Program-made: the position numbers and the translations under genes
Part shown: piece by piece, positions 1-11,600 of the stretch
How positions within the stretch are numbered: position 1 is the first letter of the stretch
Layout of the letters: each line of letters starts with the position of its first letter
Source of the DNA: Protostelium mycophagum
Lineage: Eukaryota; Evosea; Variosea; Protosteliida; Protosteliaceae
NCBI GenBank assembly: GCA_002081555.1
Contig: MZNV01002768.1
Location: 1 to 22,508 of the forward strand
Reading direction: 5' to 3'
DNA: 22,508 nucleotides
The notes under the pieces: generated by a model
What the model was told of the DNA's origin: nothing
The model's database searches: none
The model's input: the letters and a program-made list of their open reading frames with translations, nothing else

Positions 1-339
1 ATTGTGTACACATCTTACTTACATGTACAGACCATAAAATATTTAGAAATGATTTGTAAGCTTTTGTGTGCCCTGGGAGGGAATCACTGTACACTGCTTG
101 CTCCTGAAAGGTTCTTGAGTCTTCCTAATTTTTGGGTCTTACCATATTGTCGACATGACGCAACTATCCCCTGACATCTCTTCCTTGCCATAATGTTCAC
201 ACTTTGAGACCGGGGTTTGGGGGTCGGCGGTTGGACTCGAAATTGAAATTTAAATTTATTGTCTTTCCCGGGCCTCAGTTTGGTGTTCAGAAAAATAACA
301 AAAAATTGACCTTTTCTTTATTTACAAAAATTCTATTCT
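1..339. other. 3' flank of CNOT1, no gene seen
   Basis: This stretch follows the CNOT1 stop codon on the minus strand. It contains two minus-strand AATAAA signals (reading TTTATT on the plus strand at 317-322 and 255-260). The first 200 bases hold no reading frame or RNA gene that I recognise. Confidence 0.5.
317..322 (-). terminator. polyadenylation signal of CNOT1
   Basis: A canonical AATAAA on the minus strand lies about 18 nt downstream of the CNOT1 stop codon, which would give a very short 3' UTR in keeping with the compact genome. A second copy at 255-260 could be used instead. Confidence 0.5.
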
Positions 340-3300
340 TTACTCTTCCTGTCTTCCCGGTCTTGTTGGGGGTTGAATCCCCGTGTTGTTTATACAGCTC
401 CTCGCCACAGAGTCAAACAGCCTCTCAATCTCTGGTGCGACCCTAGTGAATTCGTGGCTCCAAAAGTTGTATCTGGGGTTCTTTATGAGCTCGATGAAGG
501 TGATCAAGAGTCCCCAAGGATGAGGTCTGTTCACAATGATTCTCTCCAGTAACACTCTGGTGATCTGCTCTTGAATCACTTCTGTTTGTGATTCTGAAAA
601 TAAGAATAGAATGATGCAGCTGAAGTAGTGCGTGTCGCTGTAAAGAGTCAATAAAATGGAATTCTTTAAGAGTTATCTTTTACCTGTTGGGGTAGCGGAG
701 CTGGTTGGCTATCGCGTTGAGAACCAAATATCTTCCTTCAGGGTCCATGTCGAAAACCAACTGTTGGAATAATTCCGTCGCATTGGGTGCAATCCTGATC
801 GACCCTGAACAACATCAGTATGGTAAATTCTTCTAATAATTCTGACCTTGTTGCGAGCCGCGTGCTGCTGAGGTCATGGCTGATGAACCCACAAACAATA
901 CGAGTGAGTTCAACAGAGGAACGTTGTAGCGGGTTCCGTGCAATCTCTGTCCTCCAGGCAGCAAGAGTCTGTTTCTGAGCTCGCTGAGGAATGTCACAGG
1001 CTGTCTTGTCTTCAGATAGCTCTCCAGCTCCTGCTTGAAGCCGGGAACAGCATTGAGAGCGTTGATATAGTTAGACATCACACGTGGAGGGTGGTTGATT
1101 TCTGGCAACAAGTCCACCTGCATTGTACATCAGAACCATCATTATCCCGGAATTCATAAGAAATTTCACCTTCAGGTTGGGAGTGAAGGGGTCTGGAAGT
1201 CTCATATTGCGTGGGAAAGCAGACAATATGAGATTACGCATCTGAATGCAAGAGGGAGGTATGGCGTCGCAGAAAGCAAAGTGGTAGTTGCACAAAAATT
1301 CGGGGAAGTCATGCAACAGAACCAAGAGTACGCGGAGAGTACCGCGGTAAAGAAGGCGGATGGGCTCGTTAAGTTCCGCGTTGCGTAAGAACGGTTCCAA
1401 GAATTTGAGCAGCTCCACGACGAGTCTCTGGAAGTAAGGCCAGCCCTGAGACGAATCAACATTTGTCTTTTTGGAATATACAATGAGAACTCACCCTTTG
1501 AGATTTAGCCTGCAGAAGCTTTGGCATAAACATGCGGTGGGAGATGAGCTCCAGCCATGCGAAAGCGAAGCCCGGCACCTTCAGTGGGGAAGTCACGATG
1601 AAAGCATTGCTGAAAGCGGCCAAAAACTGAGCGTTGACGACCTCGTTGATGGTGGGGTCGTGGCTCGCGAGGTCGGTCAAGAGGTTGCTCAACATTCTAA
1701 AGTATGGCTTCTGATTAAAGTTTGCGCCCTTGGCCTCGTGGTCTCTGGTGAGGATCTTCACCGCGATACTCAAAACTTTCACCAAGACGGTGGTCTTGGT
1801 CATGTTATTTTCCGCAAATTTGACGAGCAATACGGCCAGTTTAGTGAAAGCATCGATGGCGCCATACGCTTGAGTGGAGCCTTCTATGATGACGCATGAA
1901 TCGATAGTGGACTCGACACAGATCTTGTAGAACTTGTTGGCCAGCTCTTCGTCCTTGAGCATGTTCTGGTATGTGGGCTGTGTGAGATAAGCCAAAAGTG
2001 TCTTGTCGTTGTGAGTTGGCTGCAGGTACACGCTAACCCATTCTTGCAGCATCGTGAGAATCTACAACGTTCAATATATGGTAGCAACAGATGTGATATT
2101 TGTTTTTTACCTGCTCAGAAGCTGGATCTGACTCTCCGCGTAAAGCGAGTGGGCCGGCGGTGATGGAGCCGAGTCTGCGGTCTTGGACTTGCGTGCCGAT
2201 GTTAATCTCTCTCGCCTCCTCCAGCATCTTCAATATTCCGTCCTTTCCTTTTCCAGCACCAGCGCCCATGAGCAATTCAGTGATAATCTCGATGGTACGT
2301 CCGAGCTGCTGGCCGCTCATATATCTGCGAAAATGAGAAAATTGAACTCGTATTGAGTGTACTGACCTGCCCTCTATGGTGCATTTGCGGACCAAAAACA
2401 GAGCAAAGTCGATCGCACTCTTGTTGTGGTGGTGCTCGATGAGTTTGGCCAAGTGAGAATCCAACTGGTCCATATTGATGAGGGACAAGTGGATCAGATT
2501 TGGGATGACCTTCTTGTTCAATTTTCTCTCGTCTTCAGAGTAGATGATCCAGCTTGTAATCTCCTTGGGAAGCTTGGGGTATACCTGGTACACATTAGTA
2601 TCAGACAGGTATTTTCTTGCCGAAGAGAGCAGGTACAAGTATTTTCGCCAAAGTTTAAAATTAATGTTCACCTCTCCGATGCTTTGTAATATCGAAAATA
2701 GGATTTCCATGTGCAAGGGTGACTCGTTGTCAAACAGCTTGTTGAAAACCTTCTGTGCAAAAGACATTGCGACCTGTCACCTTCAGTTTCTCGCCAGATT
2801 TCTAAATTCAGATGTTTACCTCTGTTTTGGAGGTGGATTGGTTGATGAGGAATGGAATATGCTTCAGTATGCTCATCTCTGGGTCATTTGAGACTGAAGC
2901 AAGGCTGCTATTGGGGCTACGAGCCACCAAGTTCTCCACCTCATTCAAAATGGACTGTCACCATTTAGAAAAATATCAAAAATATTATTTACAGGGCAAG
3001 CAAAATACTCACGTTGAATTTCTCCACGGCCTGTGGTATACTGAGCTCTTGTCCTTGAGGTACAGGGGCATCAGACATTCTCCTTCCGCCTTCTTGATCC
3101 TTCTCGTCAAATCCAGAGAAAGAAGAAGATTGAAGATGTGGAATTCTTGCAAAGTCCTCATAGACGTGCAGCTGCTGCGGTGCGAGGCCACCCACCTTGG
3201 GTCTGAGAATCTCTGGGAGGTTGCTTGGATACCTCTTGTTGAAGTTGTAGAAATTCTGGTCGAAGAATGGGCTGTTGGGGTGGTTCTCCTTGTGTCTTTG

Positions 3301-6300
3301 TCTCATCAATATAGCAGGCTGAAGTTGTTCATCAGCCTCGTGGATGGCACGCTCTGTTGCGGCTTTCTCGATCAATGCGCAGGCGAGGTCCAAGTTGTCG
3401 CTTGCAATCAACTGCACTGCAGACTCGACCATGCTGTGATATTGGTCTGGGATAGTTGCCTGAATCAAATTCCTCAGATGCACGCTCATGCTCATTCTCA
3501 GAGGCTCTTTGCACGTCACAAGGGCGAGGCTTCCCGCCAAATTCTGTACCATAGAATGTGTGGCCTTTCTCATCTTGGTCTCGTCCACCTCTGTGGCAAA
3601 GTCCTTGGTCACGAGATCTCGGGTGGTGAAGGATGCAATGGTGACGGATCTGTCCACAACCGGCGTGATGATCTCCCTGATGGCCCTGTCAATCGCCAGA
3701 GGGACCACCGATTTAAGCCCGGGCTGTTGTGTGAACAACACGATGGCGTTGGAGATGTGAATATAAGGTGCGAGCAAGTTGATCCACTGGCTGGTTGGCT
3801 CCTCCCTTGGCTTGAACATGCTGTACAAAACGGAAACGGCTTGGGAAATGGCTGGTCCCGATAGTATCATGTTTCCGGTGAGGGGCGGGCTGACAGAGAT
3901 GCCGGGAGGATGTGAGGAGATAACTGAACCTCCCTGCCAGGAAGATGTCGAGGTGGGTGCGGGAGGCGTTGGTGCCGGGCTGAAATCGAAATTGTTGGGG
4001 CCGGTGTACTGCCTGATATCCTTCATGTATTCGGAAGGTTTGATTTCTGTGAGATTTTAGAAGAAATTGGAGGTTGGTGGGTAAGACTGACCATTGATAT
4101 CCAAAGAGAGATTACGGTAGAGCACTTCTATCTCGAAACGCAAATTGAGACGCAAATTGGGGAGTGAATGTATCTCTCTCAACAATCTCATAATGGCAAT
4201 AAGCCAAGGGTTAGGGGGCTTGAAAACCTTGGAATTTGCGCAAGTCTCCAACACCTTTCTGCTTCAGAAAATTTCTAATCCGAAAAAGACTCACCTTGCA
4301 CACAAAAGGGATGACAGCGATGAGGGATCCGTTCTCATACGCTTCGAATAATAATTCCTTCAGTCCCAAGTCCTTTTGAAGGAGTGGCTTGCTCTTGCTC
4401 AGGGTCATCAGGCCGATCCAAGACCCAAGACACTTCAAAAAGGACCTTTCTGGCATGCTCGTCGTGATCTTGTCTGATTTCAAAAGCAAGCGGATGCTAC
4501 TTAATGTGTAGGCGTGAAGATAGCTGAGTATTTTTAGTGTTGCTGAGATTTTCATGTTGAGAAGGGACTCACACGAACACTTGCGGGATCTTAATTTTGT
4601 CCAAAAAGGCGAGGTATAGTACGTGATAATTATGCTCGATGCATACTCGCTTCACCACCAGATACCAAGCCACATATTGAAAGATTTCATCTGTCTTCAA
4701 TACTTCCTTAATTTCAACGGCCTTTGAATCCATGTTGACGATTGCGACGTTGTTGAATATAAAGTGGATCTTGTCGGAAACGGCCTCGCTTACAGCGGGT
4801 GCATCGTTCAAACCATCTAAAAGTATAGCTGAAGGGAGCGAGTCGGTGTTTGGACGGGTCTTCGGGGCCTCCGGCTTTGCAACTGCGGTTTTCAGTATAG
4901 TTTTAGACAAATAGAAATCAAGCTCACCAGTTTGTGGTGGGGGTTGGACCTCGGGTGGAGGAGGGGTAGTGATGGGCGGTGGCGTTGTAGACAGGTTGGG
5001 GTTGTCCTGAGGTCCCGATGAGCTCAGACTCAATTTGGCCTCCACAAATTGGATCACTTCTGGGTGAGAAGTGTGAAGGTGTGGAATGGCGAGGATGTGT
5101 TTGCAGAACTGAGGCCACTCGGAAATTCTAGAGTTGAACTGTTGCAGTGCCAGCAGTCCGAAGGTGAAGAGTTTACTCGGGGGAGGGTTTTTCAACGCGG
5201 CAAGAATGTATCGCAACGCAAGTCCAAGCGAGTAGAAAGACACGAGTTGGTGCTGAATGAGCTGACCAAATAACTTGGCGGTGGTCATCAGCTCTCTATC
5301 TGGGTACTTGTGAAGAAATTGGTGCTCGTCCAAGAGATTGTGGATCATGCACTGGCAAATATCCTCCTCCCTATTACATTTCAATAACCCATTTACAACG
5401 AGATCTTCGCGATTTCTCACCTCTGTTTACCGGAATTTTTGTATCCCTCCAAAACGCTAACGAGCTCGGTTACCGTCATGGTGTTCCTGAACAACCTCAA
5501 GAATAAATCGTTCGCAGCCTTCTCGATATCCTGTGGGAAAGTTCTGGGCTCCGGTACCGCAACCGCAGGCCTTCCGGTAGAGTTGACGGGCTGTGTCTGT
5601 GCCTGGTCCGAGACATTGAGCCCCGAAACTGCGCGGGAAAGTGCTGACTCATCCATTAAAACGGCGGGTGGTGCGGGTTTGGGACCCTGAGGAGGCACGC
5701 TGATCAGTTGCTGGAACTTTGGACTCAATTGTTTGAGCTCCTCTTGTGATTCTGCAGAGAGCACGTTCGAGTTGGTCTGCAGACAGTTGTAAAGCGTGAT
5801 AAGGCTCTCGAAGAGCTTCGGTCCAGCACCGGTGTCCCCTCGGGCCAGCAGATTGAGCTTCTCGGTAGCGTGCTTAATGCAAGCTTGTCCAAAAGGCGCC
5901 CCGCTCTCTTGCAGACTGTCTTGTATCCATTTTCCAAAGTCCAGGTATTCTCTGCGGAAGGCGAGTGAGGCCAGCTCTATGGCAAAAGAGAAGGGGAGGC
6001 TCTGTAATATCCTCGTGAGTTGTCTGATTTCTTGTGAGGCAATCTCTAGTATGCGTGGCAGCGCGGATGGGTCCTTGTTATTCAGCTCGAGCATACCGTG
6101 CATCAGCATCTGAGGGCGTTTTTCCCAAAGATAGCGCACTAAAAACGAAGAGTTGACGTTGGACAACAAAAGAGAAGGGAGCACGGAAGCGTTGACTTCT
6201 TTGATGAAAGGACCCCAAGGTACATCCTGCATGAAAATCAGAAAGTTAATCCTCTCGTCTTTTTTAGCACGTACCGCTTGACTCATTCCCATAACTAAAA

Positions 6301-7910
6301 CTTCTGGGCAGTGTTTGATGGGGTAGTTGAAAATAGCCCTGACAGCGTTAGAGTTCTCTCTGTCTCCTAATAGGAATAGTGTCTCGAGGAGGGAGAGTGA
6401 CTGCCAAGCCTGGTTCAGCGCATTGCCCGTCTTCGCGGCTTGTCCGAGACCTTCGGTGTTGACCTTCTTTGAAGATTGGGCAAAGTTGAAAATGTCTGGG
6501 GGTGCAGCGACAGCACATTTCAAGAAGCTGAGCTGACCAGCAGCATTCTTCCAAGAGGTAAAGAGATGTTCCAAAGGAAAGGGCTCCTGTGATGACGTCA
6601 TCACCTCTACTTCCCATATTGAATATACCTGTGTGGCGCGCTTGTAGACAGACATGATGAGTACGAGTCCTCTCGGGTCGTACAATATAAATCCGGGGTG
6701 GTCCAGTCTCTTGATGACCTCCGGCCATGACAAGTTGGGGAAGATCTCCTGGACAACATCCACGAAATTTGCAACGTTCCACGACTTTGGAAAGTCTCCA
6801 GACTTTTCTTCACCTTCACCTTCTGCGGGTGTCTGCAGGTGTGATCTGGCCATCATGCTCAAGAGATGCGCAAAGTCGGTCTCGTCGAGTTGGGGAAATT
6901 GCTGGAAGAATTCTCTGAGGCGCTCAGGGCTTTCAGAGGAAGAAGGTCCCATCTCCTCCAGGATGCCGCTGACTTCGACGGATTTTGAAATCTGTTGGGA
7001 ATAAATACAATGTACCTCCAACCAATCATATTATAATATGTCCGCCATGGCAAAGCCGAAGAACACTACGGCTCAGCCGCAGTATTTACTTCTCTACTTC
7101 GGTTTGTAATAGGAGTATAGGGACAAAAAGAGATTGACCAACCTCGACATTAGAGTCCTTGGCTGTGGAGTCGTTCCTATGAGAAATCAGATCACGATGA
7201 CGTCACGAATGACTTACGATGTTGACATTTTGTTTGTATCTAAAAGAGGTAATATAGTAAAGTTCGGTTGATCTAGTTTTTCCAAGTGCTTAGAGACCAC
7301 TTCTGCCTGTGATGACAGTTCTGGTAAAGTTCTCAGTGTATAAAGAAGGTCGTAGAGGGTATTCTCTGGCAGTGACTTTAATGTAGTCTCTGAGAGATCA
7401 GCTAACTTCTTTATGAGATGACGGACGCCCTCTTCTTTGACAGCTGGGACTAAAGAATGGGCTAGTGAGAGACCGACTAAGATCTCCTGTGCAGGTGGAA
7501 GCTTTAAGAGCTTGGAAAAGTTGGCGATAAAGTCTTCTTGTGAGGCGTCTTCTTGAAGAGCCTGACAGAGAAGAGAAATAGAGTTGGGTTCTTTCTGTAG
7601 TTGTGCGATTTCTTGGCAGAGTAGTTGTATGCGGAGTTGATCTTTCTGGCCTTTCTGATCTTTCAAATCAATGTTATTAACGAGAGATCTTAATAGGCAC
7701 AAATAAGCATCGTGTCCGTAGAGGTCGACTAGCTGGAATGTTCAGATTCAAATCAATTATGTAATCTAATGATCATCTTCGGAATAAAAAAGATATGGAA
7801 GAGATACTCACGTGGTGAATCTCAGTCGTGCTAGACTTGAAATTCTTTCGGTTGAGGTTCGTGAGAAGGAAACGTATCTGCGAGCCTACCAATAGATTGA
7901 AATTTGTCAT
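340..7910 (-). CDS. CNOT1: CCR4-NOT transcription complex subunit 1
   Basis: Scaffold of the CCR4-NOT complex, which shortens poly(A) tails in the cytoplasm and holds the CNOT6/7 nucleases, CNOT9 and the CNOT2/3 module. I place 16 exons: 7812-7910, 7218-7732, 7143-7176, 5421-6991, 4573-5370, 4295-4523, 4092-4254, 3013-4046, 2820-2954, 2367-2773, 2111-2324, 1495-2061, 1170-1445, 847-1117, 684-804, 340-637. Every junction closes in phase, giving about 2243 aa against 2376 in human. Family landmarks in order: N-terminal HEAT repeats; the MIF4G nuclease-binding region in exon 5 ([15 protein letters not shown]); the CNOT9-binding DUF3819 region in exon 8 ([12 protein letters not shown]); the NOT1 C-terminal domain ([20 protein letters not shown], then [19 protein letters not shown]). 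The ATG at 7910 is preceded in frame by TAG. Only exon 3 is doubtful: its donor would be GTTGGT, followed by a 151-nt intron. Confidence 0.97.
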
Positions 7911-8686
7911 GAAGGCCAAGGCCAACTAAAGGTTTCCTCGTCCAAGAGCGTTTCCTGAAAAGATTTAGGAGGACATGGATGTTTATCTGTGATTTGAATG
8001 TCTCATATCTTCTGTACTTTTAATATTTTATTGTGGGGTAAAGAGATAACTGTTTAATGAGCGGAAGAAGGAGCATTGTCCTCCAAAAAATGTTAATGCC
8101 GTTGGACTTTGAATGGACGTTCTGTAATCTTACTGCAATATAATTTTTTGATTCTAAATGTAATAAACCGACCTGGGAGGTCTGATCTGCTGAAAGATGT
8201 GCGGTCCAATTTATGCTTCGGCTTGTGTCTGACCAATTCATCAAAACCACGTCATTTCTATGCGTAATTGGAATTGTAGCCTTGCAAACAACGCAAAAAT
8301 TTGAAATTAACATCGAAATAGGATCTCGCAAGCCTTCCAAAAACAGAAAGAAAATTTCAATGCAAACATCATCCACATCTTCACACTCGGTCAGCATATG
8401 GAACAGGCTCAACATTTGAGAAGATGGAGTGAACTATCGATTAATCAGACTGCGCAACTGAGACAAATCATATTGGTATCTTTGGTCAAGTGGGGGATGA
8501 TTTCGCATCGATTTTTTGAGAGGTCTGATACATTCAATTATTGAATCAAAGAGGATGATCAGATCTGCCTTTTCTCGAACTTGGGCACATCAATTTAGAT
8601 AAATGTAGGAAAAGATTTAAAAATACTTATTTCAAAGGAACAAGAAATAAAAAATATTATTATTTTGTGCACTTCTTTTTATCTGC
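7911..8686. other. spacer between CNOT1 and the MOV10-like gene
   Basis: Both flanking genes are on the minus strand, so this gap must hold the CNOT1 promoter and 5' UTR and the 3' UTR of the helicase gene. A CTTTTCAG-type acceptor about 50 nt upstream of the CNOT1 ATG may end a 5' UTR intron. I find no canonical AATAAA for the helicase gene near its stop. A 131-codon open frame lies inside and is listed separately. Confidence 0.4.
8020..8415 (-). CDS. unrecognised 131-codon ORF, doubtful gene
   Basis: An open frame with an ATG at 8415, on the same strand as its neighbours, in the CNOT1/helicase spacer. The protein starts MLSLFHMLTECEDVDD and has scattered cysteines, but no domain, signal peptide or clear membrane segment that I recognise. 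No intron is needed to keep it open. It could be a short orphan gene, an upstream exon, or chance in an AT-rich spacer; I lean to chance. Confidence 0.15.
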   Translation of the reverse strand: MLSLFHMLTECEDVDDVCIEIFFLFLEGLRDPISMLISNFCVVCKATIPITHRNDVVLMNWSDTSRSINWTAHLSADQTSQVGLLHLESKNYIAVRLQNVHSKSNGINIFWRTMLLLPLIKQLSLYPTIKY

Positions 8687-11600
8687 TCACAAAGCCACTC
8701 TGGCAGGTAAGTGCAACCTCACAAATCCCTCATGCGCGTCCTCTATCTTAACGCCATTGGCCTCTCTCTGTTCTAAAGAAATAATGAGTCTGGCTTTATC
8801 TCCTTGCAGCCCAACAGTCCCGTGTGAGAATAGCCCCGCGTGTTGTCTCTTGTGGAAACGTAACTCGATACGATTACCGTTATATCCCTACATATGTTTA
8901 GTCGTGATTTACACAATGAGGTAGTATTACCAGCTGGTAGAGCCACCTGACAACTTGTGAGTAGTAATTATTTATGATTCAAAATACCTGAAGGAACCGT
9001 AGAAGGTGGAGATCTCTATGTTGATGGGATCGCTGTTGTTGTTGTACGCCTTGGAGATGAACATGAAGGGGCATACTCCAATAGCATGTACAGAGAAATC
9101 AGAGCGGCCCATCTCATCTTTCAGCTCGTATATCATGCGGTAATTTCTGTAGTTGATTTGTTCTAATTTGTTCTGGATCTGGGTCAACTGGTCCTCAAGA
9201 GTTCTCCTCTCATAATCTATGTCCTATGACGGTGTTACAATGACAGTAGAGCATGACGTACCTTGACTGTAACGCCGCTGAGGTTGTCGATGAGCACGCG
9301 GAAATTGTCGGCGGTGGGAGAGACCTTCTGTATCGGCCATGCGTCTTTGCTGGAGCTTTCTGGAAGGGGAATAAAATCAGTACGGTCGGGCGATTCCGGC
9401 TTATTATAATTCGGGGGTGTGATTACAGTTGCACTCTGAGAGAGGGGAATTGCACGCGTCTCTACAACCGTGGTCGAATGTTGAGATTGAGGCAGAGCGA
9501 TAGAGATTCTCTTCACCGGCTTGTTTGTAGGGAAAGGGGTGTCCGGAGAATCCGCTGTACGAAGAGCGGCGGGAGTGCTGGGTGTCATTTCCGTCTTTCC
9601 AGATTCATCTTTGGGAGACTTCGTCCTCCTCATCAGCGCGTCGCTGATGCGTTGGACGTCAATAATCTGTGGTAGTATCAGTAATAATTTTATAACCATG
9701 TACCCACATCCATTCCATAGTAAGACCCCTCGGTGTTGCATCTCTGTATAACCTCCCTCCACACAGCGTCTTTGAAGAGTATCCCACTGTTACCGCAAAC
9801 TACTGTGACACCAGAGGCCCCTCTTGCGAGAGTTCTGGACATCAAAGAGTTATTGTTCACCATTCCGGAGTGTCCGAGCTGTGTTTGCTCGTGGTTGATA
9901 TTTTTGGCTAGACTCCTAACAGTTGTGACGAAGAGGACTTTTGGGAGAGTGGAGGATAATTCCCCGGGTAAACCAATCTGCAAATATTTGATATCTAAAT
10001 GCAAAACCGATTCACCTTGACTTCAAAAAGATCCGCTTGGTTTAGTAATTGTATGAATTTACTCTTCTGTTTCGTGTACGGGACAATTATTTCGATATCT
10101 TGGGGGAGTATGCCACTCTCAGATATCAAAGATTTGATCAAAAGGACGGTTGTAGAAATCTCCTGTGGTGTGTCATCTTGACGTGTCGAGCATTCTACTT
10201 ACGTGAATATTGAAGAAAGATGGATCTTGTCCCTCGGCCATGTCTACACCCGAGATGTCTACGAATAGAAAAGGCTGTTGCCCTTTTGTGAGCCAAGACC
10301 AATTCTCGGCCCATGCCGTGTCTCTCTCTCCAGAGAAAGACATTTCGCCCTTGTAGACTTGCTTGTTGACCACGTCTAGGGCGAAGGATGTCGGAAGAAA
10401 AGAGCGCTGGAGTTTTATCGTCAGGTCGGAGGGTTCCGAATAAATCTTGGACGCGAAAATTCTTTCAAAAATAGACGTGGCGCAAGCTTGGCTCCTGCAC
10501 CAGTAAGAGTGGTATAAATATACCTCAACCTTTTTCCAGGCATGAGATGAGAGATACCAGCAAAATTATCTCCAGTGACCACTACAGAAGTGTTGTTGTT
10601 GGCAAAACATAGAGGAAGAACGGCCTCGGTGTCGGAGATCCATTCACCATCATCTACAATTATGTGTGTGAAGCACCCAGGGCGAAATCCGTGCTGAGAA
10701 TAATCAGAAGAATTAATTAGAAAATTCTTACATTGTATAAGGTGCGAGAGCCAGCGCATGTGGTCACTATTATATAATGAGATTGAACCTCTTTAAGAGG
10801 TGGCATGTCGAAACAGCCAGTAATTGGATGAATGCTGGATACATCGTATAAGGCTTCAGGTACCTAAAAATCTTAATGTACCATATAAATTAATATCCTC
10901 ACCTTGACCCATGATTGTAGATGCGAAAAAGTTCTGATGACAGTACTGGGCTCAAAAATATCGGCTAGTTTAAGAGCTATCAGGTCGGCGCCCTCTTCTG
11001 TCTTGCTAACCAGAAGAATCCTGTTGTTTCCGTTGGACAAAGCAATCTGCTGCGCGGCTTCGATCACAGTTGAGGTTTTACCACAACCGGGAGACCCTTG
11101 AATAAGATAAGGCGCGTGTCCGTGGGCGCTGGGGAATATTAGGTTGGTGGTCATCCATGAATTTATACCCCTTGATAATTGAGACAATAGCCTGGCGTTG
11201 TTCTTCTATGAGACCAGCGGTCCATTCTATGGAGGTTTCATCAATTCGAAGAGCCCTTTCTCCGGTGGCGAACTTCCTCTGAGGACTTAGAAATTCCAAA
11301 TTTAAGGCGTCGACAGCTTCGTGCTTGGCGATGAACAGCTCACGGGAGAGACCGAAACGGAGACGAAGCGAGGTCCGCTCTACCTGTATAAAATCTCGGC
11401 TGAAGTCCGCGGAGATAACATCCTGCTGTACAGTCTTGATGACCCCCTCGTACTCGGTAGAGGAATCATAATTTCGAACGTATCTACAGGTGTGAACCAT
11501 GGTGATTGTCTCAATACTCACATGATATCGTTGGGAGCTGTTCCTTGGGGTTGGGAGAGCTCTGGGACCTTAAATGTGCAGGTAAAGACGTTCTGAAGAC

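Noticed and set aside
2812-3864. 350-codon open frame on the plus strand
   Set aside because: It lies antisense to CNOT1 exons 8 and 9 and the intron between them, which match CNOT1 closely. Its protein has no recognisable domain, so it is a shadow of the real gene.
6593-6600. CRE octamer in CNOT1 exon 4 as a promoter element
   Set aside because: It sits inside a conserved coding exon far from any start, so it is counted only in the frequency observation.
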